Assembly: GCA_964429795.1 (NCBI GenBank)
Contig: CAYSCW010000001.1
Location: 186,001 to 250,000, forward strand
Direction of reading: 5' to 3'
Length of the DNA: 64,000 nt
Source: CAYSCW01 sp964429795
Lineage (GTDB): Bacteria > Acidobacteriota > Aminicenantia > Aminicenantales > Aminicenantaceae
The first letter of the stretch is position 1. Each line of letters opens with the position of its first letter. Below the pieces are notes generated by a model. It ran no database searches, was not told the origin of the DNA, and was given only the letters and a program-made list of their open reading frames with translations. Below are positions 1-7,082 of the stretch, piece by piece. A program made the position numbers and the translations under genes.

Positions 1-2
1 TA

Positions 3-794
3 GCCAAGGAGGCTTATCCATCCCCTGTCTATATTCGGACAGTGGATCTTGGCGGAGAGAAAAATTTGCCGCAATTGAAGATAGAAAAAGAGCCCAACCC
101 TGCTCTCGGTTTGAGGGCCATTCGTTTTTCTCTCCGCGACAAAGACTTGTTCAAGATTCAGCTCCGAGCGATCCTCCGGGCGAGTTACCTCAATAACTTG
201 AGAATTATGATCCCTATGGTTACCGAGATTGAAGAGATCGCCGAAACCAAGCTCCTCTTTCAGGAGATCAAGGAGGAGCTCAAACGAAAGCGAATCAAGT
301 TTGATGAGAATATTCCTTTAGGAGTGATGATAGAGGTTCCCGCTGCTGCAGCCATGACAGATGTGCTGGTGGATGAGGTCGATTATTTGAGCATCGGTAC
401 CAATGATCTGATTCAGTATTACCTGGCTGTTGACCGTTCCAACGAGTTTGTCTCTTATCTTTATAAGCCGCTTCACCCCTCTATTCTGAGGCTTATCAGA
501 TTCGTTATTGAAACAGCTCAGAAGAAGGGAAAAGAGGTGACGGTCTGTGGAGAAATGGCTGCTGATCCTCTCTCAGCCATCGTTCTGCTTGGATTTGGAT
601 TGAAGAAATTCAGCATGAATCCTATATTTATTCCCCGGATTAAGAAAGCCCTCCGTTCGGTGGAGTATAAGACTGCCAAGAAGATTGTTCAGAAGGCGAT
701 GTCCCTCAAGACGGCTCAAGAAATCGAGGAATATATTATCGAGAGAATACTGGTCAAATATCCCAAAGCTTTCCTGATGGGCCAGATCACTTAA
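3..794 (+). CDS. ptsI: Phosphoenolpyruvate-protein phosphotransferase (PTS enzyme I), C-terminal part
   Basis: The gene is cut by the window edge; the frame is open back to base 3 and the missing N-terminal half (phospho-His and HPr-binding domains) lies outside. What is present is the PEP-binding TIM barrel. Family motifs seen are TVDLGGEK near the start, GVMIEVPAA, the metal/PEP-binding GTNDLIQY followed by AVDR, and VCGEMA, whose Cys is the conserved catalytic cysteine of enzyme I. Enzyme I moves phosphate from PEP to HPr in the cytoplasm. No sugar-specific PTS component is visible, so a purely regulatory PTS is possible. Its stop codon overlaps the end of the convergent cupin gene by 4 bases. 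Confidence 0.9.
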   Translation, partial: AKEAYPSPVYIRTVDLGGEKNLPQLKIEKEPNPALGLRAIRFSLRDKDLFKIQLRAILRASYLNNLRIMIPMVTEIEEIAETKLLFQEIKEELKRKRIKFDENIPLGVMIEVPAAAAMTDVLVDEVDYLSIGTNDLIQYYLAVDRSNEFVSYLYKPLHPSILRLIRFVIETAQKKGKEVTVCGEMAADPLSAIVLLGFGLKKFSMNPIFIPRIKKALRSVEYKTAKKIVQKAMSLKTAQEIEEYIIERILVKYPKAFLMGQIT

Positions 795-1183
795 CGCTCC
801 TCTCTCCCGTAATCATCTTCTAAACGGACGATGTCATCCTCGTCTGAATCGCCAATCCATATTTCCATCACTCGAGCTCTCATACTCCCGAGACAGCGAA
901 GCCGATGCGGAGTTTTTCTGGGGATGAAGATTTCTTCATCTTCTTGGGGCTGCCAGACTTTGTCACCGATTGTTATCTCCAAGCCTTCGTCGAGTATGAC
1001 CCAGAACTCGTTCCGGTGGTGATGGTATTGAAGGGATAAGGCTTCTCCCGGGTTGAGGGTGATGATCTTAATGCTTTTTGCCTCTTGGTGAGGATAAGAG
1101 CGGAATTTTCCCCAGGGCCTTATATCCTCCAGGATGTTTTCCCTGTATTCGATCTCTATATCTTTATCGTCTTTTTTTTCCAT
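791..1183 (-). CDS. Small cupin protein, mannose-6-phosphate isomerase type II C-terminal-like
   Basis: This is a 130-residue single-domain cupin. The motif RPWGKFRSY near residue 22, then LNPGEALSLQYHHHRNEFW (metal-binding His and Glu) and IPRKTPHRL match the C-terminal isomerase domain of bifunctional mannose-1-phosphate guanylyltransferase/phosphomannose isomerase. Only the isomerase-like domain is present, with no guanylyltransferase, so it could interconvert mannose-6-phosphate and fructose-6-phosphate or be a related sugar-binding cupin. The Asp/Glu-rich tail is unusual for the family. It stands alone, convergent with enzyme I and downstream of ssb on the same strand. Confidence 0.8.
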   Translation of the reverse strand: MEKKDDKDIEIEYRENILEDIRPWGKFRSYPHQEAKSIKIITLNPGEALSLQYHHHRNEFWVILDEGLEITIGDKVWQPQEDEEIFIPRKTPHRLRCLGSMRARVMEIWIGDSDEDDIVRLEDDYGREER

Positions 1184-1318
1184 GGCGTCTGCCTGGAGTC
1201 GATGTTGAAGGTGCCGTTTTTAGATAAATATTGACTTCAGGCAACTTCAGGGATCGATTATATGTGTTATCCCTCCTGAAAGATCCCTTTAGCCTCGACA
1301 GAATCTGACTTCAATACA

Positions 1319-1774
1319 TCAAAATGGGACTTCGTCGTCTTCCTCACCCTCCTCCTTGGATTCTGGTTGTTCCTCTTCAGAAAAATCAGAGGACGTGGAA
1401 TCCGGAAATTGATCTTCCGGTCCCTCTTCTTTCTTTCCAAGGAGAATGATGTTTCGAGCTTCGATCTCTGTGGTGTATCTTTTGTTCCCTTCCCTGTCTT
1501 GCCAACTCCGTGTTCGTATTTTCCCTTCAAGGTAGATCTGCTTTCCTTGGCTGAGGTATTTTTCGCAGAATTCTGCAAGCTTTCCCCAGACTACAATCCG
1601 GTGCCATTCAGCCCGAATACTGCTCTCATTGGTATTGGGGTTGTAGTAGCGCTCGTTGGTGGCCAGGGTGAATCGGGCCACAGCCCTTTCTGTATTAGGG
1701 AGGTATCGGAGTTCAGGCTTCTGTCCGAGACGGCCGATGAGAGTAGCTTTGTTGAGGCTGTTGATGTCGCGCAT
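1319..1774 (-). CDS. ssb: Single-stranded DNA-binding protein
   Basis: The 151-residue protein has a typical bacterial SSB layout. An OB-fold spans about residues 5-110, with NKATLIGRLGQKPELRY at the start, the WHRIVVWGKLAEFCEKYL segment and YLEGKIRTRSW. A low-complexity acidic linker follows, and the tail ends in DDEVPF, the conserved C-terminal tip that recruits replication and repair partners. It starts 1 bp after the stop of the cpoB-like gene, so it is probably translated from the same transcript as the end of the tol-pal cluster. That is unusual company for ssb, which more often sits with rpsF/rpsR or uvrA. Confidence 0.93.
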   Translation of the reverse strand: MRDINSLNKATLIGRLGQKPELRYLPNTERAVARFTLATNERYYNPNTNESSIRAEWHRIVVWGKLAEFCEKYLSQGKQIYLEGKIRTRSWQDREGNKRYTTEIEARNIILLGKKEEGPEDQFPDSTSSDFSEEEQPESKEEGEEDDEVPF

Positions 1775-1775
1775 G

Positions 1776-2630
1776 TCAAGATAGCAATTCTTTGATTTTT
1801 TGCTGAGCGATCTTAGTTTCTTCTTCCAGCGGATATTTGCTAATCAGGAGTTTGAAAACAAGAAGAGCCTCCTCCTTTTTTCCCAGCTCCATCAGGCTGA
1901 AACCCTTTTTAAGATAGGCAGCGGCAATTTTATCTCCCGAGGGATAATCCAGGATCAATTCATTGAAGTGCTCGATTGCTTTATCAAATTCTTTCAGGCT
2001 GAAATGGCATTCACCTATCCAGTACAAGGCATTGTCTGATAGAGGACTATTCGGAAACTGCTCCCTGTACAGGTAAAAGCCTTCGATGGCCAACTGGAAA
2101 TTCCCCTTTAGATAATCTGTATAGGCCATGTTGTAGACCACTTGAGGGGATAGAGAGGGAGAAGGGAGAGGGGTTGCGGGCAGCTCCTTCTGTTGTTCTT
2201 TTTCTCTTCCTTTGGCTCCTTTTTCTGGCGGCTTGCTTTCCAGGTTCTGATCTTGTTCTGAGGGAACAAAAGCGCCTCTCTTGATTTCTATGAGTTCTCC
2301 AAAGAGCCTGGTCACCTGGGAATTTAGAGTTTCCATTTTTTCAAGCATGATCTGGTATTGGGCAGGAATCCTTTTCTGGTCTTCTTGTAAGCTGGCCTGA
2401 TCTCTTTGCAGAAGCCTCGTCAGATTTAAAAGTTCATCGAATTGATCCTTGATGAGTTTGATATCTACAGTGTTGCTCTCTATCTTTTCTTCAAGCTGGA
2501 TGATTATTTGTTTGAGAATCTGCACATCTTGGTAAATAAGCTCGTAGGCTTTTTTGCTTTTATCTGCCCCGAATAAAAGAAGAGGGATAAGGAGGAGAGC
2601 AAATATCCCAGAAGAAATTTTTTTGATCAT
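1776..2630 (-). CDS. cpoB: Tol-Pal system TPR protein CpoB/YbgF
   Basis: The 284-residue protein begins with a hydrophobic signal sequence ending near LFGADK. A coiled-coil region (about residues 30-130, rich in Leu/Glu/Lys) is the trimerisation segment of the YbgF family. A Pro/Ser/Glu linker follows, then TPR repeats in the C-terminal 120 residues (YNMAYTDYLKGNFQLAI, ALYWIGECHFSLKEFDKAI, AAYLKKGFSLMELGKKEEAL). In the periplasm, CpoB connects Tol-Pal with peptidoglycan synthesis during division. It follows pal by 3 bp and precedes ssb by 1 bp, the usual last position of a tol-pal operon. Confidence 0.9.
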   Translation of the reverse strand: MIKKISSGIFALLLIPLLLFGADKSKKAYELIYQDVQILKQIIIQLEEKIESNTVDIKLIKDQFDELLNLTRLLQRDQASLQEDQKRIPAQYQIMLEKMETLNSQVTRLFGELIEIKRGAFVPSEQDQNLESKPPEKGAKGREKEQQKELPATPLPSPSLSPQVVYNMAYTDYLKGNFQLAIEGFYLYREQFPNSPLSDNALYWIGECHFSLKEFDKAIEHFNELILDYPSGDKIAAAYLKKGFSLMELGKKEEALLVFKLLISKYPLEEETKIAQQKIKELLS

Positions 2631-2633
2631 GAA

Positions 2634-3188
2634 TTATTTGGCAATTATGGTGAATTGCGCACGACGGTTTTTCTGCCAGGCGACTTCATTATGTCCGGGA
2701 TCCTGAGGTTGACTCTTTCCGTAGGATATAATTTCCATCCTGTCAGGAGATACTCCCAAAGATATCAGGTAGTCAAGGGTGGACTTGGCTCTTTTTTCGC
2801 CCAGGGCAAGGTTGTATTCTTCTGTTCCTCTTTCATCACAATGCCCCTCGATGAGCACTCTTGCGGTGTTGAATTTTTTCAGCCATGTGGCGTTTTCTTC
2901 AAGAACAGGTTTAGCATCGTTGCGGATGAAGTATTTGTCATAGTCGAAATGGATCATTGCCAGAGGAGCTTCTTTGTTGATTTCCTCAAGAGACTTGGCC
3001 ATGAATATTTCTTCTTCGGTCAGTTCGGGTTCTTTAACAACGGGCGGCTTTTCAACTTTTTCCACCTTAGGCTGTTCCATCACTTGTGGGGGTGGCGGTG
3101 GAGGGGCTTCTTCAACTTTCTTCCGGCAGGATAGGAAAAAGGCAAAAACCAGAAGACAGACGAGAGAGAGAATGACTAGTTTTTTCAT
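2634..3188 (-). CDS. pal: Peptidoglycan-associated lipoprotein Pal
   Basis: The start at 3188 is chosen because AAAGGAGG lies just upstream and the protein then opens with a classical lipoprotein signal (MKKLVILSL, lipobox Cys in FFLSCRKK). The 184-residue product has a Pro-rich linker (a run of six prolines) and a C-terminal OmpA/Pal domain with IHFDYDKYFIR, VLIEGHCDERGTEEYN, LGEKRAKSTLDYL and the NRRAQF end motif. These are the residues that bind meso-diaminopimelate in peptidoglycan. Pal tethers the outer membrane to the wall and is the partner of TolB. A longer in-frame reading to 3266 has no ribosome-binding site and would spoil the signal peptide. Confidence 0.94.
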   Translation of the reverse strand: MKKLVILSLVCLLVFAFFLSCRKKVEEAPPPPPPQVMEQPKVEKVEKPPVVKEPELTEEEIFMAKSLEEINKEAPLAMIHFDYDKYFIRNDAKPVLEENATWLKKFNTARVLIEGHCDERGTEEYNLALGEKRAKSTLDYLISLGVSPDRMEIISYGKSQPQDPGHNEVAWQKNRRAQFTIIAK

Positions 3189-3257
3189 TGGGCCTCCTTT
3201 GTGAGAATTATGTTCTCTCTTGTTTTTAAACGCATTTCCTGGTTGTATCTTCAACCT

Positions 3258-3286
3258 TTTATACAATTAAACTTAGCTGCTGTCAA
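3258..3286 (-). promoter_or_regulatory. Sigma-70 promoter for pal-cpoB-ssb
   Basis: On the minus strand TTGACA (3281-3286) and TATAAA (3258-3263) are separated by exactly 17 bp, 70 bp upstream of the pal start. Transcription would start near 3251. This indicates that pal, cpoB and ssb can be expressed separately from the tolQRAB genes upstream. Confidence 0.75.
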
Positions 3287-3375
3287 CATAAACCCTGTCG
3301 AATGGTCTGTTCGAGGAATGGGCCTTGCAACATACCATGCTCTTATTGACCTGTTGGAGGGATAGCTCAATTTTT

Positions 3376-4662
3376 TTAACGGGACCAGTCAGGGAGCTTG
3401 TTCTCTCCCCCCGAGGTTAGTCGTTGCAGGTTAGCCCCATCATAGTCGATGGTATAAATCTGGATGGTTCCAGTCAGATTCGAGGAGAAGACAATATGTC
3501 GACCATCCGGAGACCAAGAGGGAGATTCGTTGCGAGCATTGCTTTCTGTGAGTTTCATGATCTGGTTTGTTCTGAGGTTGAGGACATAGATATCGAATAT
3601 CTGGTCGACCCGGGAGACATAGGCGATGCGATCGCCAGTTGGAGACCAAGCAGGGCCGTCGTGGTAGCCACTACCGAAACTGACCCGTCTGACGTTGGAA
3701 CCCTCGGCATCCATGATGTAGATCTGTGGGGTGCCTCCCCGGTCAGAGGTAAAGGCTATCTCCCGGCTGGTTGGAGACCAGGAGGGAGCTGTGTCAATGG
3801 CATTATTGAAAGTCAGCCTCCTCGCGTTTTTTCCATCACTATCGGCCACAAAGATTTCGGTATTGCCCTCATCAGCTTGGGAGCAAAAAGCCAGTTTCTT
3901 TCCATCGGGGGAGAAAGAAGGGCCAAAATTTGTCCCCTTACTGGCCACTTCTGTTATTTTTCCCTCAAAAGGATTCAGGATGAGAAGACTGGCCTTGTTT
4001 TTCCGATAGGAAGTGAAAGCAATATTTTTTCCGTCCGGTGCCCATGCAGGCATATAATCTAGAGTAGTATTGAAGGTCAAACGGGTTTGATTACGGCCGT
4101 CATAGTCCGTCATGTAGAGCTCATCGTTTCCGTCTCTATTAGATATAAAGACGATTTTGGAGGTGAAAATTGTCTTTTCTCCGAAAATTTTCAGGATTTC
4201 ATCGGCCATCTTATGGGCGACTAAAGGGAGAAGATTCCTTTCAGTCTTGTAGCGCCTGCCGAAGATAAATCGTTCTCCTCTAACATCGTAGACTTTACCC
4301 TCGAAAAGAATACTGCCTCCCTCTGCGCTGCGGACTTCCCCCACAAAGAGAATCTTGGCCTGCACGGATTCCCAATCCTTGAAGAATATTTTATCCGGAT
4401 TCAAAGGCCGGATGTAATCGTAGTAGCTTTTGGGCAAAATCTGGAAGACGCGGCTGTACTTTATGTCATCAGAAAGAGTTTGGTAAAGTTCTTGGGAAGC
4501 TTCGGATATTTGAGGAGAATCGTCATGGACGGTAAAGGGAGGGATTGCTATGGGGATAGCTGGCATGCCTTCCTTGATGCTCAATACAACCTCTTGTTGG
4601 GGATAGAGCAGGTAAAAGAGTGAAAGAAGGCCCAAGGCTGCCAAGATAATCTTTGATTTCAT
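3376..4662 (-). CDS. tolB: Tol-Pal system protein TolB
   Basis: The 428-residue size is normal for TolB. A signal peptide covers the first ~22 residues (LAALGLLSLFYLLYP). An N-terminal alpha/beta domain is followed by five or six beta-propeller (PD40) repeats with recurring W-PDG or W-PTG motifs: MPAWAPDGKNIAFTS, GPSFSPDGKKLAFCS, APSWSPTSREIAFTSDR, GPAWSPTGDRIAY and SPSWSPDGRHIVFSS. TolB is periplasmic and binds Pal and TolA. The start codon overlaps the stop of the TolA-like gene (ATGA), indicating translational coupling. A 187 bp gap holding a promoter separates it from pal. Confidence 0.93.
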   Translation of the reverse strand: MKSKIILAALGLLSLFYLLYPQQEVVLSIKEGMPAIPIAIPPFTVHDDSPQISEASQELYQTLSDDIKYSRVFQILPKSYYDYIRPLNPDKIFFKDWESVQAKILFVGEVRSAEGGSILFEGKVYDVRGERFIFGRRYKTERNLLPLVAHKMADEILKIFGEKTIFTSKIVFISNRDGNDELYMTDYDGRNQTRLTFNTTLDYMPAWAPDGKNIAFTSYRKNKASLLILNPFEGKITEVASKGTNFGPSFSPDGKKLAFCSQADEGNTEIFVADSDGKNARRLTFNNAIDTAPSWSPTSREIAFTSDRGGTPQIYIMDAEGSNVRRVSFGSGYHDGPAWSPTGDRIAYVSRVDQIFDIYVLNLRTNQIMKLTESNARNESPSWSPDGRHIVFSSNLTGTIQIYTIDYDGANLQRLTSGGENKLPDWSR

Positions 4663-5474
4663 TTGGAATGCTCGAAAATCAGGTGGATTCCTAAGTACTC
4701 TTCCTCGTACTCTTTGGGAAGAGGAGGAAAAGGTGAAGATGATTGGACGGCCCGAAGAGCAGAAAGATCCAGGGAGCGCAGACCGCTTGATTCTTCGATT
4801 TTAAGTGAAGATATGCGGCCGTCTCGCAGGATTTTGAAATAAACAGTTGTCTGGAAATTGCCTCTTGTCCCTGGGTCGACCAGGGAGGTAAACCAGTTGC
4901 TGGAAACCCTGTCGATGATGATTTGGAGATAGTAGGTAAAAGGGAAGGTAGAGAGCCCGATTTGGGAAGAATAGGGAGATTGGAAGCCAGTGCCAGAACC
5001 AGAGCCGCTTCCAAAACCGAACCTCACTCCAGAGCCGGCCCCACCACCCTTAGCTTCTTCTTTTAAGCCTTGGGAGAGACTGGTCTTTTCAGGCTTTTGA
5101 ATGACAGCTTTTTTCTCGGTTTTTGGTATGGGTTCCTTCTCAGGCTTTTCCACAGGATGTCTCAGGGAAGAGGAAGGCACCTCTTCCAGTTTTTGGGGTG
5201 TAGTCAGATCTCTTAGTGTTTCTCGTTCTGGTATGGCCGTTTCAGCAACTTTTTCAACACCACCTGGACTTCCGCCACCAGGTGTTCCGCCTCCGCCTCC
5301 CCCTCCGCCTGGCAGGGAAACCACATTGACATAATGGATCATTGCTTGGCGGGAGGGTTTGGGGAAATAAGGAGAAAGAATGATAAGGAGGAAGAGCATC
5401 AAATGGGCAAATACAGAGAGAATGACCGCTCTCTTAAACCTCTGATAATCCCTGTTAAAAGTGACCATTCTCAT
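4659..5474 (-). CDS. tolA: TolA/TonB-like energy transducer
   Basis: The 271-residue protein has an N-terminal membrane anchor (residues ~16-36, VILSVFAHLMLFLLIIL). A Gly-rich stretch with eight consecutive Gly, a Pro/Lys/Glu spacer and a second Gly/Ser-rich stretch follow. The C-terminal ~80 residues form a TonB-C/TolA-C domain (FKILRDGRISSLKIEESSG, then LSALRAVQSSSPFPPLP). Position between TolR and TolB assigns it to the TolA role: linking inner-membrane proton flow to TolB-Pal. The domain is closer to TonB-C than to the helical TolA of enterobacteria, as is common outside Proteobacteria. It overlaps both neighbours by 4 bp. Confidence 0.85.
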   Translation of the reverse strand: MRMVTFNRDYQRFKRAVILSVFAHLMLFLLIILSPYFPKPSRQAMIHYVNVVSLPGGGGGGGGTPGGGSPGGVEKVAETAIPERETLRDLTTPQKLEEVPSSSLRHPVEKPEKEPIPKTEKKAVIQKPEKTSLSQGLKEEAKGGGAGSGVRFGFGSGSGSGTGFQSPYSSQIGLSTFPFTYYLQIIIDRVSSNWFTSLVDPGTRGNFQTTVYFKILRDGRISSLKIEESSGLRSLDLSALRAVQSSSPFPPLPKEYEEEYLGIHLIFEHSK

Positions 5475-5905
5475 GATTTTTCTTCAGATTCTAAGGGCTG
5501 AACCACAAGGCCTACCACTTCCACGTCGGCCTTCTTGACGATGTCCAGAATACGCATCACAAAGCCGTAAGAGAGATCTTTGTCTGCCTGAATGAACACA
5601 ATTTTTCTCTCTTTTCCGAAAAAGTACTCTTTTAATTTTTGCTCCAAGAGAAACTGGTTGATCACAGAATCTTCGATGTGGATGTATCGGTCCTTGGTGA
5701 TGGTGAGGGTCAATCCCTCTTCTGCGGGCATAGATTCTGTTTCTGCTTCGGGCAGGTTGACTCCGATTCCCTGTTGCATCATCGGAGCTGTGACCATGAA
5801 GATGATCAGAAGAACGAGCATGACATCAACCAGAGGAGTGACGTTGATTTCAGAGAGAGACGTTCCTAGTTGTCTCCTGGTGATACGTTGGGTTTTAAGA
5901 GCCAT
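5471..5905 (-). CDS. tolR: Biopolymer transport protein TolR/ExbD
   Basis: Start 5905 gives a 144-residue protein beginning MALKTQRITRRQLG, the normal ExbD/TolR length. A single transmembrane helix (LVDVMLVLLIIFMVTAP) contains the conserved Asp that carries protons. The periplasmic part contains LPEAETESMPA and ends with VEVVGLVVQP. The gene overlaps tolQ by 11 bp and tolA by 4 bp. An upstream in-frame ATG at 5947 would add 14 residues lying inside tolQ, with no ribosome-binding site. Confidence 0.9.
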   Translation of the reverse strand: MALKTQRITRRQLGTSLSEINVTPLVDVMLVLLIIFMVTAPMMQQGIGVNLPEAETESMPAEEGLTLTITKDRYIHIEDSVINQFLLEQKLKEYFFGKERKIVFIQADKDLSYGFVMRILDIVKKADVEVVGLVVQPLESEEKS

Positions 5906-6557
5906 AGATTCTTTCTGCGAGATTGAGAAACTCCAGAGAGAAATCATCCATCTCCGTGATCAAATCCTTTATGCGATGGAGAAAATAGTTGTAAGCCACA
6001 ACGGCTGGGATGGCAGCAAAGAGCCCGGCCGCGGTGGCGATAAGAGCCTCCGCAATACCCGGAGCAACCGTCACCAGGCTTGCTGAGCGAACGATTCCTA
6101 TCCTGTGGAAAGCATCCATGATGCCCCAGACCGTTCCGAACAACCCGATGAAAGGAGTTACACTTCCTGTGGTGGCCAAAAAACTCATCATCCTTTCCAA
6201 CCGCGCTATTTCGTTATTTGAGCCCTTGATCAAAGCTCGGTTCAAACTTTCTAGTTTCCCTGGGATAAAGGCCGGGTTAGGGTTGGATTTTGTCTGGTAG
6301 GAAAGCTCTTTGAAGCCGGAACGGAAAAGTACGGCCAAGGGACTCGACCGGTATCTCCGGCAGGCTTCGTTGACTTCTTGCAGATTTTTGCTCAGGCGGA
6401 ACACTTTCAGGAATTTACGGGATTGGCTAGAAGCGATTTTCAGGGTTTTTCTTTTAAAGAAAATGATTGCCCATGAGAACACAGAAAAGAGGATGAGAAT
6501 GAGGATGACCACTTGGACTACTATACCGGCTTGTAGAATGAGCTTCAGAAAGTTCAT
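5895..6557 (-). CDS. tolQ: Biopolymer transport protein TolQ/ExbB
   Basis: The 220-residue inner-membrane protein has three helices: residues ~12-33 (VVIVILILFSVFSWAII region), a second around residues 128-152 after the conserved ATTGSVTPFIGLFGTVWG motif, and a third around 165-190 (IAEALIATAAGLFAAIPAVV). The Gly/Thr-rich motif and the EALxxTAxGLxxAIPA motif are the family signatures that form the proton channel with TolR. It is the first gene of the reverse-strand tolQRAB operon. The upstream region carries palindromic elements rather than an obvious promoter. Confidence 0.93.
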   Translation of the reverse strand: MNFLKLILQAGIVVQVVILILILFSVFSWAIIFFKRKTLKIASSQSRKFLKVFRLSKNLQEVNEACRRYRSSPLAVLFRSGFKELSYQTKSNPNPAFIPGKLESLNRALIKGSNNEIARLERMMSFLATTGSVTPFIGLFGTVWGIMDAFHRIGIVRSASLVTVAPGIAEALIATAAGLFAAIPAVVAYNYFLHRIKDLITEMDDFSLEFLNLAERIYGS

Positions 6558-6651
6558 GGTTTTCTACCAGAAAAGTAGCATATGCCTGGGATATTTGTCA
6601 AATGAAGGCCTTTCGATGTTAACAATTTAGTCCAGGCACGATTGGAAGCAT

Positions 6652-6796
6652 CCATTTCCGTGATAGCTAATAAAAGCGTCGGTTCCCTTCTATCTTCGCC
6701 AAAGACCCTCCTACCTTCCACTATAGGCTTCGGATGGAAAGGAACCGCCGCCTCACTGCCAACTGGCTGAGATATTTTCATTCATCACGGAGACGG
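6652..6796. repeat. Palindromic intergenic element, copy 1
   Basis: A ~145 bp non-coding element whose ends, CCATTTCCGTGAT and ATCACGGAGACGG, are inverted repeats (11 of 13 match). Inside, GCGTCGGTTCC and GGAACCGCCGC form a second inverted pair. A second copy at 35774-35917 matches strongly at both ends and in the inner arms, but differs in the centre while keeping a small central hairpin (CCTA/TAGG here, CCCATG/CATGGG there). It lies upstream of tolQ and ktrB. A short reading frame through it (reverse, to 6781) is not credible as a gene. Confidence 0.75.
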
Positions 6797-6818
6797 AGTC
6801 GGTATCGTCCTTAGTGGA

Positions 6819-6981
6819 AGCATCCCCAAAACCGTGATGCAGTAACAGTCAGGTAAGCTGATTCGTCAGCCCGCGGATTTTCCCCAGCGAGGTGGAGAGG
6901 AACCATGCCCGCTCGCCTCCGGATGACTTCCTCCTCAGCTTACCTGACTGCCGGTGAAACTATCACGCAAATAAGGATGCT
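6819..6981. repeat. Long nested palindrome next to copy 1
   Basis: A perfect 16-bp inverted repeat, CAGTCAGGTAAGCTGA at 6846-6861 and its complement at 6935-6950, is nested inside an imperfect outer pair. The outer left arm is GCATCC with GTGAT (6819-6838) and the outer right arm is ATCAC with GGATGC (6963-6981). The loop is about 73 bp and GC-rich. No coding function is evident. It may be part of the same mobile or structured element as 6652-6796, or a large transcribed stem-loop. Confidence 0.7.
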
Positions 6982-7000
6982 TACGTCCCGAGTCCGCAGA

Positions 7001-7045
7001 TTGACAAAAATCTGTTGAAATAATAGATTGAATATTCGTATATTC
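7001..7045 (+). promoter_or_regulatory. Promoter and possible operator for ktrBA
   Basis: TTGACA (7001-7006) and TAGATT (7024-7029) are 17 bp apart. An inverted repeat GAATAT-TCGT-ATATTC (7030-7045) covers the predicted transcription start, where a repressor would block initiation. It lies 38 bp before the likely ktrB start and just outside the long palindrome. Confidence 0.6.
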
Positions 7046-7082
7046 GAGTAAGAGAGAGGGCATTCAAAAAAGGAGAAATCAA

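Noticed and set aside
831..1022. Forward open frame opposite the cupin gene
   Set aside because: It is antisense to a clear cupin domain, has no ribosome-binding site and a low-complexity Ser-rich start.
6554..6781. 75-codon reverse frame upstream of tolQ
   Set aside because: It runs through palindromic element copy 1 and has no protein-like features.
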